From the NCBI GenBank assembly GCA_944326535.1, contig CALVEJ010000011.1:1-38630 (forward strand): 38,630 bases of DNA, in the 5' to 3' direction. Source of the stretch: Candidatus Gastranaerophilales bacterium (GTDB lineage: Bacteria > Cyanobacteriota > Vampirovibrionia > Gastranaerophilales > Gastranaerophilaceae). Positions 1 through 8,028 of this stretch are shown here, one piece after another. How positions within the stretch are numbered: the stretch's first letter is position 1; the number at the start of each line of letters is the position of its first letter. The position numbers and the translations under genes were made by a program. The notes under the pieces are model-generated. The model ran no database searches. It was given only the letters and a program-made list of their open reading frames with translations, and was not told where the DNA came from.

Positions 1-18
1 ATTTTTTTTGTTTGATGA

Positions 19-24
19 TATAAT
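19..24 (+). promoter_or_regulatory. Putative -10 box of the histidine kinase gene
   Basis: TATAAT lies 10 nt before the ATG at 35 and no Shine-Dalgarno sequence is visible. The implied transcript would have a leader of only a few nucleotides. The -35 region would fall outside the window, so support is partial. Confidence 0.4.
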
Positions 25-34
25 AATTATTGAC

Positions 35-1846
35 ATGAGAAATAATTCACTTAGTATCAGCACACAGAACAAATTAATTTTGCTCGGTCTTGTTATCAGT
101 ACTGTTTTGATAGTAGGACTTGCTGTTTTTGCGATTACTAATATTCAGCAAAAAATTTCCGAGGTCTACGGCGGTTTCGGTGAAATTTTAACAAAAACAC
201 TTGCAATAGAAAGTGTTGAGATTACCAAAGATGTTCAGGAATTTGAAAAATTTTCCGCCCTTCAAGACCATACAAAATCAATCATGGACAGCAACAATGA
301 AATTGCTTTTATTGAGTTTCAAAATGATAAAAATGAAGTAATTTATTCCAGCAAAAAAGACTTTCCAGAACGAGCCAAACAGGCGGTTATTACAAGTTCC
401 TCTCAAATGCTGGTTGACAATGAAGGAATAAAAACGAATATCGGCAAAGTAATTGTCGGTATGTCAGGCGGTGCAACAAAAGATATTTCTCATGCGACAA
501 GGAACTCCATGCTCGTTGTCTTTACCGTTGCATGGCTTGTTTTTACCTTTGTTATTTTAATAAATACAATTTTAATAACAAGAGAGTTATCCATACTTCA
601 TCATGGCGTAAAAAAGATTTCAACGGGTGCATTCGGTTATGTTCTCGATGACAAAAATACTTCAGGTGAAATAAAAGACCTTATTCAGGCATTTAATGAT
701 ATGTCTCAGCGTCTTCACCAGTATGAAGAGCAAAATATTGACCAGCTTACTTTGGAAAGAAACAAATTTGAAGCTGTGTTGATGAGCATTGTGAACGGTG
801 TTGTTGTTTGCGACAACTATGACAATGTTGTTCTCGTAAACAATGCCGCAAAAAAAATGCTCGAAGTTGAAGACGAACAAATTTTGAATACAAAAATTCA
901 AACGTATTGCGACACCGACGGGGAACTTTGTTTCAAAGATAAAATTGAACAGTTCAAAGATACTCCGCTTGATATTATGGAGAACAAACCGCTCGAGTTT
1001 AATATTGAAATTGACGGCAGGGTTATAAAATCAATTATTTCTCCAATGTTTACAACCAGTCAGGAGTATGTTGGTTACGTTATTGTCCTGATTGATGTAA
1101 CAAAAGAAGTCGAAATAGACAAGATGAAAAGCAATTTTATCTCCAATGTCAGCCACGAACTTCGTACGCCTGTTACTGTTTTGAGGACATATATTGATAC
1201 TCTGTATAACCATTCAAAAGATTTTGATGAAAAAACAAATCAGGAATTTTTTGAAATTATTAACAAAGAAGCTGCCAGACTTCAAAAGATGGTTAACGAC
1301 ATTCTTGATTTTTCAAGACTGGAGGCGGGAAATCTTAATGTAGAAAAAGAAATGACAAATATTGTTCCGGTGATAGAACAGCAGATTAAATCAATGCAGG
1401 TTCTCGCTGAAGAAAAAAATGTTACATTTTCTTTGATTAAAGAGCCGAATCTTCCGGAGCTTCCGATAAATGTTGATAGTATTGAAAGAGCTTTGAACAA
1501 TTTGCTTTCAAATGCTATAAAATATTCTCCTGAAAATGGCAGAATAAAAGTCAGAGCAGAGCTTGCCCGTGACCCGAATTATGTTGAAGTTTCTGTTGAA
1601 GATCAAGGATGCGGTATACCTGAAGAACATCAGAAAAAGATTTTTGAAAGATTTTATCGTGTTGAAAATGACACACATACGGTCAAGGGCACCGGTCTTG
1701 GTCTGCATCTTGTAAAAATTACTATAGAAAAACATCATCAGGGAGAAGTTTTTGTAAAAAGCAAACCGGGTGAAGGCTCTACATTTGGATTTAGACTTCC
1801 TATTAATCCCTCGGAAGAAACAGAAGAAGAAAAAGAAGAAAATTAA
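35..1846 (+). CDS. Membrane sensor histidine kinase (PhoR/VicK-like)
   Basis: This is a two-component sensor kinase that autophosphorylates and passes phosphate to a response regulator not present in the window; it may lie upstream. Numbered from the ATG at 35 (603 aa), there is a membrane segment at about 13-35, a periplasmic part to about 155, a second membrane segment at about 158-182, a HAMP linker, a PAS-like domain (about 245-360), and then the HisKA motif SHELRTP with phospho-acceptor His374. The ATPase boxes follow: N-box NLLSNAIKYSP, G1 DQGCGIP, F-box FERFYRVEN and G2 GTGLGLHLVK. The C-terminus is a Glu/Lys-rich tail. An in-frame TTG at 8 is possible, but the ATG at 35 lies 10 nt after a TATAAT box, so I prefer it. 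The ligand is unknown. Confidence 0.93.
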   Translation: MRNNSLSISTQNKLILLGLVISTVLIVGLAVFAITNIQQKISEVYGGFGEILTKTLAIESVEITKDVQEFEKFSALQDHTKSIMDSNNEIAFIEFQNDKNEVIYSSKKDFPERAKQAVITSSSQMLVDNEGIKTNIGKVIVGMSGGATKDISHATRNSMLVVFTVAWLVFTFVILINTILITRELSILHHGVKKISTGAFGYVLDDKNTSGEIKDLIQAFNDMSQRLHQYEEQNIDQLTLERNKFEAVLMSIVNGVVVCDNYDNVVLVNNAAKKMLEVEDEQILNTKIQTYCDTDGELCFKDKIEQFKDTPLDIMENKPLEFNIEIDGRVIKSIISPMFTTSQEYVGYVIVLIDVTKEVEIDKMKSNFISNVSHELRTPVTVLRTYIDTLYNHSKDFDEKTNQEFFEIINKEAARLQKMVNDILDFSRLEAGNLNVEKEMTNIVPVIEQQIKSMQVLAEEKNVTFSLIKEPNLPELPINVDSIERALNNLLSNAIKYSPENGRIKVRAELARDPNYVEVSVEDQGCGIPEEHQKKIFERFYRVENDTHTVKGTGLGLHLVKITIEKHHQGEVFVKSKPGEGSTFGFRLPINPSEETEEEKEEN

Positions 1847-1908
1847 AAAATTTTAATAGCAAAAAATATTTTGTTTGTTTTTTATCTGTATAAGAAATAG
1901 GAGGGTAT

Positions 1909-2340
1909 ATGTTAGTTGAAAAATTGCAAAAAGAGGACAACCGACAGTTTTTTAGAGTCGTTCCTAACAGTCCGGTTTATCAAAAGAAACTTTCAAAACG
2001 GGCATACATTGTAAGTGTTCCCGAGAAAAATGCAGATGAATTCAAAACAACTATTGAAAAAGTTCCGTTGTATAATCCCAGAGTGTATCAAAATCATATC
2101 GAAAAGCCAAAACAGTTGAAAGTTCTTTGTGCCTCTTTATTTGGTTTGATGACTGCTAATCTAGGCTTTGCAATTAGCTTGTTGTTAAATTTGAAAAAAC
2201 CTTTAATTGCTGCTGTAACCGCCTTGTGTGCTGTTTCGGGTGCCGTATGGGGTTCGAAAATGTTTTCGGTTCCAAATGAAATAATGCGAAAATTGAATAC
2301 TCTTGGATTAAAAAACGAGAGTACCGAAAAAATTAAATAA
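1909..2340 (+). CDS. Small membrane protein of unknown function
   Basis: I do not recognise this 143-aa protein. The N-terminal 65 residues are polar and basic. They are followed by two hydrophobic stretches (about 66-88 and 92-112, rich in Leu, Ala and Gly) that look like a membrane hairpin, and then a short polar tail. A strong ribosome-binding site (AGGAGGG, 1899-1905) fixes the ATG. It follows the kinase gene by about 60 nt and may be co-transcribed with it. A hairpin terminator sits directly after the stop codon. A link to the kinase pathway is only suggested by position. Confidence 0.75.
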   Translation: MLVEKLQKEDNRQFFRVVPNSPVYQKKLSKRAYIVSVPEKNADEFKTTIEKVPLYNPRVYQNHIEKPKQLKVLCASLFGLMTANLGFAISLLLNLKKPLIAAVTALCAVSGAVWGSKMFSVPNEIMRKLNTLGLKNESTEKIK

Positions 2341-2345
2341 AAATA

Positions 2346-2372
2346 AAAAACCGGATTTATATCCGGTTTTTT
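2346..2372. terminator. Bidirectional Rho-independent terminator
   Basis: AAAAACCGGAT, a TTAT loop and ATCCGGTTTTTT form an 11-bp stem flanked by an A-run on one side and a T-run on the other. It works on paper in both directions and lies between the converging genes for the small membrane protein (+) and rubrerythrin (-). The end of the rubrerythrin reading frame overlaps its right arm by two bases. Confidence 0.85.
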
Positions 2373-2958
2373 AATAGTTTTCACATTTTTCAAAGAAAAA
2401 TCCCTGCGGATGTCTGCAAAACGGACAAATCTCAGGCGCTGTTTCACCTTCAAATGTATATCCGCATTTTGCGCACTCCCAGGTAATTTGATGTTCCTTT
2501 TGAAAAAGTCTCGATTTTCTCAGCTGCTCTATGAGTTTGTTGTATCTTGTCATGTGCATTTTTTCGATATTTCGTATGGTTTCAAAAAGACATGCAATTT
2601 TTTCAAAACCTTCTTCCTTTGCCTCTTTTGCAAAGCGTGCATACATGTCTTCCCATTCATAGTTTTCGGTACTTGCTGCAGTTTCAAGATTTTTTATGGT
2701 CTCAGGAAGATTGCCGTTATATAAAAGCTTCAGCCAAATTTTTGCGTGTTCTTTTTCATTGTTGGCTGTTTCTTCAAATATACGTGCTATTTGTTCGTAG
2801 CCTTCTTTTTTTGCTTGCTGTGCAAAGAAGGTGTAGTTGTTTCTTGCTTTTGATTCTCCGCAGTAGGCGTCTTGTAAGTTTCTTTCAGTCTTTGTGCCAG
2901 CCAGCTCCTTTGTGACGAAAGCTGTGAAATCTTCATTTGTGTCTCCTTCAAAACTCAT
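2371..2958 (-). CDS. rbr: Rubrerythrin
   Basis: This is a non-haem di-iron peroxidase that reduces hydrogen peroxide in the cytoplasm of anaerobes and microaerophiles. The 195-aa product shows the ferritin-like di-iron domain, with ligands E35, E68xxH71, a glutamate cluster at about 98-103 and E132xxH135. A C-terminal rubredoxin-like iron centre follows: C162xxC165 and C178xxC181. The length is normal for the family. The frame is open further upstream, but the ATG at 2958 is chosen because AGGAG lies just before it. It is transcribed alone and convergent with the preceding gene. A palindrome at 2983-3002 just upstream could be an operator. Confidence 0.95.
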   Translation of the reverse strand: MSFEGDTNEDFTAFVTKELAGTKTERNLQDAYCGESKARNNYTFFAQQAKKEGYEQIARIFEETANNEKEHAKIWLKLLYNGNLPETIKNLETAASTENYEWEDMYARFAKEAKEEGFEKIACLFETIRNIEKMHMTRYNKLIEQLRKSRLFQKEHQITWECAKCGYTFEGETAPEICPFCRHPQGFFFEKCENY

Positions 2959-2982
2959 GTTGTTTGCTCCTCTTTTTTTACA

Positions 2983-3002
2983 GATATATTGAAACATATA
3001 TC
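2983..3002 (-). promoter_or_regulatory. Palindrome upstream of rubrerythrin, possible operator
   Basis: GATATAT, six bases, then ATATATC form a perfect 7-bp inverted repeat 25 nt upstream of the rubrerythrin start. Its position suits a repressor site over the promoter or leader. It does not match a regulator consensus that I can name with confidence, and AT-rich DNA produces such repeats by chance. Confidence 0.3.
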
Positions 3003-3184
3003 ATGGGAATCGCTGTTATACAGATGGGTTAGCCGGTATGTTTATTTTAAATTGTTAAGTTTTGTAAATCGTCAAAAATAGCGCTGTATCTCAATTGTGG
3101 CATGCTTTTTCATGTTTTTTTTCTCCAAAAAGGCAATTTTAAAAAAGAAATATTTTTTATATATATACAGGACGAGGAATCAAT

Positions 3185-3200
3185 AAGACTGAAAAGTCTT
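3185..3200 (+). other. 5' leader hairpin before the surface-type protein gene
   Basis: AAGACT, a GAAA loop and AGTCTT form a perfect 6-bp stem closed by a GNRA tetraloop, 44 nt before the start codon at 3244. A TATATAT stretch at about 3159 could be the -10 box, which would place this hairpin in the 5' leader. It could stabilise the mRNA. The stem is short, so structure and role are inference. Confidence 0.35.
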
Positions 3201-3243
3201 AGACATTTTTAGAGGAATTTATAAGATAAGGGGATAAAGAACT

Positions 3244-4491
3244 ATGGGACTCGGAATTAGCGGATACGGTAATATGTACAATTGGCAATACAGCCCGTTT
3301 GGTGCTGCTGGATATGTTAGTCCTTCTATTTCTTATCCGGTTGACTCACTCGGTGCACTGAATGATGTTATGTTGTTCAATAACAATGCAGGTGTTGACA
3401 GATTGGTTGTAGATTCAACAATGTTGTATAACACTACAATGCCGATGTTGAACCAGTTTATGGCAAATATGGGTCAATACTGGCAGCAAATGATGCTTAA
3501 CATGTCAAATGGTTCATCTAGTTTTAATGTAGGAACAGTTCAAGGACACAATCCTTTTAAACTTGAACACCGTACGGGTGATGCAGATGGCGCTTCTGAT
3601 TCAGGAAAAATAAAAGAAGGTGAGATCCTTTCTACTCTCGAAAAAATGGGCAGAGGCGATGCTGTTTCAGATGTTATGAATAAGGAAATAGATATTGATG
3701 GTGAAAAAACTACGTTGCTCAAGAGATTGATGGAACTTGTAAGCGAATATAGAAATAATCCTGATGCAAGATTGAGCGAAGAAAACTACAAAAAAATCTG
3801 GGAAATTGTTGATAGATATCAAAAAAATGGTGATCTTTCAGCAGAAGATTTGAAAACATTGATGGCTATAGTAAAAGATCCGGGCTCAACAACACACAAT
3901 GCAGATACGGATACTACTAGAGAAAGAACTACAGTTGTTACTCCAGAGCAAATAGAAGCAGTTGTTACTGACTTTAAAGATGCAATAATCGGAGCAGGTA
4001 CAAATACAAAGAAACTTGGAAATGCAGTAGAGGCTGTAAATAAAGATAACATTCTTGAAGTTATGGAAGAATATAGAAAATATGTTCGTGCACACAAACC
4101 TTCGGAAAAAGAAAATCTTATTGAAGCAATTCTTGATGACTGCAGACTATGGGGCGGCGGAGATACAAATGCTTGGAATACTATATTTGATGGTCCGGTT
4201 ATGAATAAGATTTTAAGAGGTAAATGGTTTGCAAAACAAGGTGATGATGCAAAACCAAGACTCGAACTTATTCAAGAGGCGTTAATCGCCAGAGCAAATG
4301 AAATTATCAAAAACTATGGCGAAGAATACGGTATAACAAAAGAAGATGTAAAAGCATTTACATTGCCGACAGAAGAATCATACGGCTATTTTGATGAAAA
4401 ACGTGATGATGAGGCAATACTTAAATCATTTAATACTTTCATAGAAAAACTTCAAGCAGCAGAAAATGCAGTCTATGGAGACAATGAATAA
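3244..4491 (+). CDS. Unknown protein with Gly/Tyr/Asn-rich N-terminus
   Basis: I do not recognise this 415-aa protein. The first 35 residues are rich in Gly, Tyr, Ser and Asn (beginning MGLGISGYGNMYNWQYSPF) with no classical signal peptide. A Met/Asn-rich stretch follows to about 100. The remaining 300 residues are charged and look alpha-helical, with segments such as LSAEDLKTLMAIVKDPG. The ribosome-binding site AAGGGG (3228-3233) is good. It has its own leader and a strong terminator at 4543, so it is a single-gene unit with probably high expression. Similar glycine/tyrosine-rich starts are, from memory, common in Gastranaerophilales proteins of unknown function; that is recollection, not a search result. 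Confidence 0.8.
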   Translation: MGLGISGYGNMYNWQYSPFGAAGYVSPSISYPVDSLGALNDVMLFNNNAGVDRLVVDSTMLYNTTMPMLNQFMANMGQYWQQMMLNMSNGSSSFNVGTVQGHNPFKLEHRTGDADGASDSGKIKEGEILSTLEKMGRGDAVSDVMNKEIDIDGEKTTLLKRLMELVSEYRNNPDARLSEENYKKIWEIVDRYQKNGDLSAEDLKTLMAIVKDPGSTTHNADTDTTRERTTVVTPEQIEAVVTDFKDAIIGAGTNTKKLGNAVEAVNKDNILEVMEEYRKYVRAHKPSEKENLIEAILDDCRLWGGGDTNAWNTIFDGPVMNKILRGKWFAKQGDDAKPRLELIQEALIARANEIIKNYGEEYGITKEDVKAFTLPTEESYGYFDEKRDDEAILKSFNTFIEKLQAAENAVYGDNE

Positions 4492-4542
4492 TATAAAAAT
4501 AAATAATTTATTCCTCGGTTTATAATAGGTATGGTAGGTTTT

Positions 4543-4571
4543 AGGGCACATAATGTGCCCTTTATTTTTTT
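4543..4571 (+). terminator. Rho-independent terminator
   Basis: AGGGCACA, loop TAA, TGTGCCCT form a GC-rich 8-bp stem followed by TTATTTTTTTG. It ends the transcript of the unknown 415-aa protein, about 50 nt after its stop codon, and lies upstream of the spmA-like promoter. Confidence 0.9.
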
Positions 4572-4580
4572 GTCATAATT

Positions 4581-4608
4581 TTGCAAAAAATTTTTAATTT
4601 TGTATGAT
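4581..4608 (+). promoter_or_regulatory. Sigma70-type promoter of the spmA-spmB genes, leaderless
   Basis: The -35 box TTGCAA (4581-4586), a 16-nt spacer and the -10 box TATGAT (4603-4608) are followed after only six bases by the ATG at 4615. Transcription would begin at or next to the start codon. No Shine-Dalgarno sequence is present, which agrees with a leaderless mRNA. Confidence 0.6.
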
Positions 4609-4614
4609 TAAAGA

Positions 4615-5229
4615 ATGAATTATATCTGGTTTTTTATAATCCTTCTTTCTGTTATTGCTGCAGCATATACAGGCAGAATAAATGAAACTGTTAATGCAAT
4701 ATGGACGGGTGCTCAAAGCGCTGTGGAAATTGCACTTTATCTGGCGGGGATAATGGCGTTCTGGCTCGGCATTATGAAAATTGCGCAAAAGTCGGGTCTT
4801 GTTGCTTTTATAGCAAAACTTGTTACTCCTTTTGCGAGACTGCTGTTTCCTGATTTAAAAAAGGACAGTCCTGCGATAGGTGATATAGCAATGAATTTTA
4901 GCGCCAATGCTTTTGGGCTTTCCAATGCAGCTACTCCTATAGGAATAAAGGCAATGGAGGAGCTGCAAAAGCTTAATAAGGATAAAAATTCCGCTTCAAA
5001 CGATATGTGTACTCTTCTTGCGATGAATACGGCGGGGTTTCAGCTCGTTCCGGCTACGGTTATAGCTGTTCTTGCTGCATGCGGTGCAAAAAATCCGTCT
5101 GAAATTGTTTTGCCCACACTGCTTGTCACTTCATTTTCTTTTGTTTTTGCGATTGTAATTGTAAAAGTGTTGGAGAAATTTTCAAAACCTCAGATTGCTT
5201 CTTCTCTGAAGGAGGACTCTGATGATTAA
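4615..5229 (+). CDS. spmA: SpmA-like nucleoside-recognition (Gate) domain membrane protein
   Basis: This is a 204-aa multi-pass inner-membrane protein of the spore maturation protein A family (nucleoside-recognition/Gate domain). Diagnostic stretches are WTGAQSAVEIALYLAGIMAFWLG and the helix around NFSANAFGLSNAATPIGIKAM. In Bacillus, SpmA and SpmB affect spore-core dehydration, but the pair is also widespread in non-sporulating bacteria, where its role is unclear and a transport function is suspected. The next gene overlaps it by 8 nt (ATGATTAA), which indicates translational coupling. There is no Shine-Dalgarno site; see the promoter at 4581. I do not infer sporulation. Confidence 0.88.
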   Translation: MNYIWFFIILLSVIAAAYTGRINETVNAIWTGAQSAVEIALYLAGIMAFWLGIMKIAQKSGLVAFIAKLVTPFARLLFPDLKKDSPAIGDIAMNFSANAFGLSNAATPIGIKAMEELQKLNKDKNSASNDMCTLLAMNTAGFQLVPATVIAVLAACGAKNPSEIVLPTLLVTSFSFVFAIVIVKVLEKFSKPQIASSLKEDSDD

Positions 5230-5758
5230 AACAATTATAGATTGTATATCAAGCTGGCTGATTCCGTTTATTATAATAGTTTCACTGTTTTGCGGTATTG
5301 TGAAAAAAGTTCCCGTATATGAAACTTTTATAGACGGGGCAAAAGACGGATTAAAGGTATCCGTAAATATTCTCCCTTACCTGATTGCAATAATTATAGC
5401 AGTATCAATGCTTCGTGCATCCGGTGCGATTGAGCTTGCCCAGCAGGCTTTTGGAAGCTTTTTGGCAATGTTTAATATTCCTGTTGATGTCTTACCTGTT
5501 ATGATTGTTCGTTCTTTATCAGGCAGTGCGGTTTTGGGAATGTTTTCGGATATTGCAAATCAGTTCGGTCCGGATTCTTTTGTCACAAAGCTTACGGCGG
5601 TAATGGTGGGAAGCTCGGAAACAACTTTTTATGTTCTGGCTGTATATTTTGGTTCGGTCGGTGTAAAAAAGTTCAGGCATGCCCTTCTTGCCGGTATTCT
5701 TGCCGATGTTGCAGGAATAATAGCGGCAGTTGCAGTTGCAAACTGGTTGTTTTTGTAA
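5222..5758 (+). CDS. spmB: SpmB-like nucleoside-recognition (Gate) domain membrane protein
   Basis: This 178-aa membrane protein is the usual partner of SpmA. It carries the family features KVSVNILPYLIAIIIAVSMLRASGA near residues 41-66, IVRSLSGSAVLGMF at about 96, and the VGSSETTFYVLAVYFGSVG segment near 135-153. The ribosome-binding site GAAGGAGG lies inside the end of the spmA gene. The start overlaps the spmA stop by 8 nt, so the two are made together, probably as a complex. Substrate and role outside spore-formers are not established. Confidence 0.9.
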   Translation: MIKTIIDCISSWLIPFIIIVSLFCGIVKKVPVYETFIDGAKDGLKVSVNILPYLIAIIIAVSMLRASGAIELAQQAFGSFLAMFNIPVDVLPVMIVRSLSGSAVLGMFSDIANQFGPDSFVTKLTAVMVGSSETTFYVLAVYFGSVGVKKFRHALLAGILADVAGIIAAVAVANWLFL

Positions 5759-5760
5759 TG

Positions 5761-5766
5761 TATAAT
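5761..5766 (+). promoter_or_regulatory. Putative -10 box before the amino-acid-binding protein gene
   Basis: TATAAT lies 16 nt upstream of the ATG at 5783, with a GAGG ribosome-binding site at 5773-5776 between them. The box starts two bases after the spmB stop codon, so the binding-protein gene may have its own promoter besides readthrough. I see no clear -35 box. Confidence 0.4.
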
Positions 5767-5782
5767 ATTGTAGAGGTTAAAA

Positions 5783-6583
5783 ATGTTTAAGAAAATTATT
5801 TTGTGCTTGATAATGTTTTCTACTCTCTTTTTATGCGGCTGCGGAGCAAAAAAAGAAAACTCTGATCAGCTTTCTGAAATCAAAAAGAGAGGCGAGCTTA
5901 TAGTAGGTGTAAAATATGACTCAAAACCTTTTGGATATATAGAAAACGGTAAGCTGCAAGGGTATGACATTGATATTGCCCATCTTCTTGCCAAAAGAAT
6001 TCTCGGGAATGAAAATCTTGTAAGATTTGTAGAAGTTACTCCTTCAAACAGAATATCCAAACTCAATTCCGGTGAAGTTGATATGCTTGTTGCAACAATG
6101 ACTGTTACTCCGTCACGTCAAGAAGTTGTTGATTTTTCTGTCCCGTATTTTTATGCCGGACAGGCTGTTATGATTAGACGGGGAACTTCAATCAAAACAA
6201 TCGGGGATTTGAACGGAAGGAGAGTTGTAATAGTTCTGGGTACAACAGGAGAAACCAGTCTCAGATATTTTGCTCCGGAGGTTATTTTACAGGGCTATAG
6301 GTCATATAAAGAAGCATTTGCCGGCATGCTTAATAACAGAGCGGAGGCAATGTCTGCTGATGATGCAATTCTTGCCGGTTTTGTGATGGATCATCCTGAG
6401 TTTATGATTCTTCCTCAGCGTTATACGCAGGAGGGATACGGCGTAGCATTCAGAAAAGATGCGGCGGCTGCATCTCTTAGATACGAAGTAAATAATGCTA
6501 TTGGTGAGCTCAGAAAAAAAGGACATTTAAATTACCTGAAGTCTCTCTGGCTTCCTCAATCGAGTGACAATTTTAAAAAATAA
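5783..6583 (+). CDS. ABC-type polar amino-acid-binding lipoprotein
   Basis: This is a solute-binding protein of family 3 (266 aa) that captures amino acids or similar small polar ligands for an ABC importer. The N-terminus is a lipoprotein signal with the lipobox LCGC (Cys20), followed by the usual start IKKRGELIVGVKYDSKPFGY. The family signatures GKLQGYDIDIAHLLAKR and LNSGEVDMLVATMTVTPSRQEVVDFSVPYF, and an ADDAILAGF lid segment, are all present. The ligand-contacting arginine is seen in TPSRQE. No permease or ATPase gene is adjacent, so it either serves a transporter encoded elsewhere or works as a stand-alone sensor. It converges with the leuC-like gene with only 7 nt between. Confidence 0.93.
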   Translation: MFKKIILCLIMFSTLFLCGCGAKKENSDQLSEIKKRGELIVGVKYDSKPFGYIENGKLQGYDIDIAHLLAKRILGNENLVRFVEVTPSNRISKLNSGEVDMLVATMTVTPSRQEVVDFSVPYFYAGQAVMIRRGTSIKTIGDLNGRRVVIVLGTTGETSLRYFAPEVILQGYRSYKEAFAGMLNNRAEAMSADDAILAGFVMDHPEFMILPQRYTQEGYGVAFRKDAAAASLRYEVNNAIGELRKKGHLNYLKSLWLPQSSDNFKK

Positions 6584-6590
6584 TAAAAAT

Positions 6591-7835
6591 TTAAACAGGG
6601 CTTGTTATATAACCCGTAATTGCACTATAGGCAGCAGTAGCCGGAGAACACAGGTAAATAAATCCTTTTGTATTGCCCATTCTGCCTTGAAAGTTTCTGT
6701 TCTGGGTAGCAAGACAGATCTCTCCGTCTCCCAGTATTCCTGCATGAACACCAACGCAAGGACCGCATCCGGGTGCAAGAATTGATGCCCCTGCATCTAC
6801 AAGTGTTGATAAAATTCCTTCCTCAATTGCCTGTTTGTAAACAGTTTTTGATGCAGGTACAACAATAAGTCTTACATCTTGATTTACCTGTTTGTTTTTC
6901 AATATATTTGCCGCAATTCTCAAATCTTCTATACGTCCGTTTGTACATGTCCCAATGAATACCTGATTGATTTTTATGTCTTTCAGCGCTTTTGCCGGCT
7001 TTGTGTTGTCCACTGTATGCGGGCAGGAAACCATCGGCTCAAGTTTTGATGCATCAATTTCTATTGTCCTTTCATAAACAGCATCATTATCAGGTTTTAT
7101 TTCAACAAATTTTTCTTCTCTGCCCTGTTGTTTCAAATATTCTTTTGTCTTTTTGTCCGTGCAGAACAGTCCTGCTTTTGCACCTGCTTCAACAGCCATA
7201 TTTGCAATGGTAAATCTGTCTGACATTGTCATATTTTCAATTGTCGAACCATGAAATTCCAATGCTTTGTATGTTGCTCCGTCAGCACCAATCATGCCTA
7301 TGAGATAAAGAATCAGATCTTTTGCGTAAACACCCTGCGGAAAATCTCCGTTAACCACAATTTTGTATGTTTGAGGGACTTTGAGCCACGTTTTTCCCAT
7401 TGCCATAGCAACGGCAATGTCAGTAGAACCCATCCCGGTTGCAAATGCTCCGAGTGCACCTGATGTACAGGTATGCGAGTCGGCACCTACCAGAATTTCT
7501 CCGGGATTTACATATGATTCAACAAGTCTTTGATGACAAACACCGCAACCCGTTTCAGACAGAACAGCGCCTGTTTCTTTTGCAAATTCACGAAGAACCA
7601 TATGTGTATTTGAAAGTTCTTTTCTCGGGCTTGGGGATGCATGATCAATAAAGAGAATACATCTTTGAGGGTTTGCCGGTTTTTCTTTGCCTAGTTTTTT
7701 AAATTCTTGCACCATCAAAGGTCCGGTTCCGTCTTGAACGGCAGCTACGTCAACTTTTGCTATACAAAGTTCTCCTGCTTTTACATCATGTCCGGCATGT
7801 TTTGAGATTATTTTTTCTGCAATTGTCTGTCCCAT
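6591..7835 (-). CDS. leuC: 3-isopropylmalate dehydratase large subunit (LeuC/homoaconitase family)
   Basis: This is an aconitase-family enzyme of 414 aa, the length of the shorter LeuC type found in archaea and many anaerobes. It would isomerise 2- to 3-isopropylmalate in leucine synthesis together with a small LeuD subunit. The [4Fe-4S] cluster ligands are visible as C297 (GTCTNGR) and C357xxC360 (APGCGPCVG). The ADSHTCTSGALGAFATGMGS stretch at 119-137 is the family signature. No leuD or other leu gene lies in the window. Related homoaconitase or methyl-malate (citraconate) dehydratase activity cannot be excluded from sequence alone. A TATAAT box at 7863-7868 lies upstream on the same strand. 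Confidence 0.9.
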   Translation of the reverse strand: MGQTIAEKIISKHAGHDVKAGELCIAKVDVAAVQDGTGPLMVQEFKKLGKEKPANPQRCILFIDHASPSPRKELSNTHMVLREFAKETGAVLSETGCGVCHQRLVESYVNPGEILVGADSHTCTSGALGAFATGMGSTDIAVAMAMGKTWLKVPQTYKIVVNGDFPQGVYAKDLILYLIGMIGADGATYKALEFHGSTIENMTMSDRFTIANMAVEAGAKAGLFCTDKKTKEYLKQQGREEKFVEIKPDNDAVYERTIEIDASKLEPMVSCPHTVDNTKPAKALKDIKINQVFIGTCTNGRIEDLRIAANILKNKQVNQDVRLIVVPASKTVYKQAIEEGILSTLVDAGASILAPGCGPCVGVHAGILGDGEICLATQNRNFQGRMGNTKGFIYLCSPATAAYSAITGYITSPV

Positions 7836-7862
7836 TTTTACACTCTCGTATTCTCTAAATCC

Positions 7863-7868
7863 ATTATA
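7863..7868 (-). promoter_or_regulatory. Putative -10 box of the leuC-like gene
   Basis: Read on the minus strand, TATAAT lies 27 nt before the leuC-like ATG at 7835. No convincing -35 box is seen. The ribosome-binding site is weak (GAGAG). The gene is separated by a 238-nt gap from the lptF-like gene upstream, so a promoter here is expected. Confidence 0.4.
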
Positions 7869-8028
7869 AATATAGCATATTTTGCGTTTTTGGGAGAAAG
7901 GAAAATATTAAGATGTGTAAATATATACAAAATATATGTTTTATATATCAAATATGGGGCATTATAATAATGTAGCCAATTCTCTTTATACTTTCTCTTC
8001 CACTCCTTTTCTCCATGATGAAAACTTT

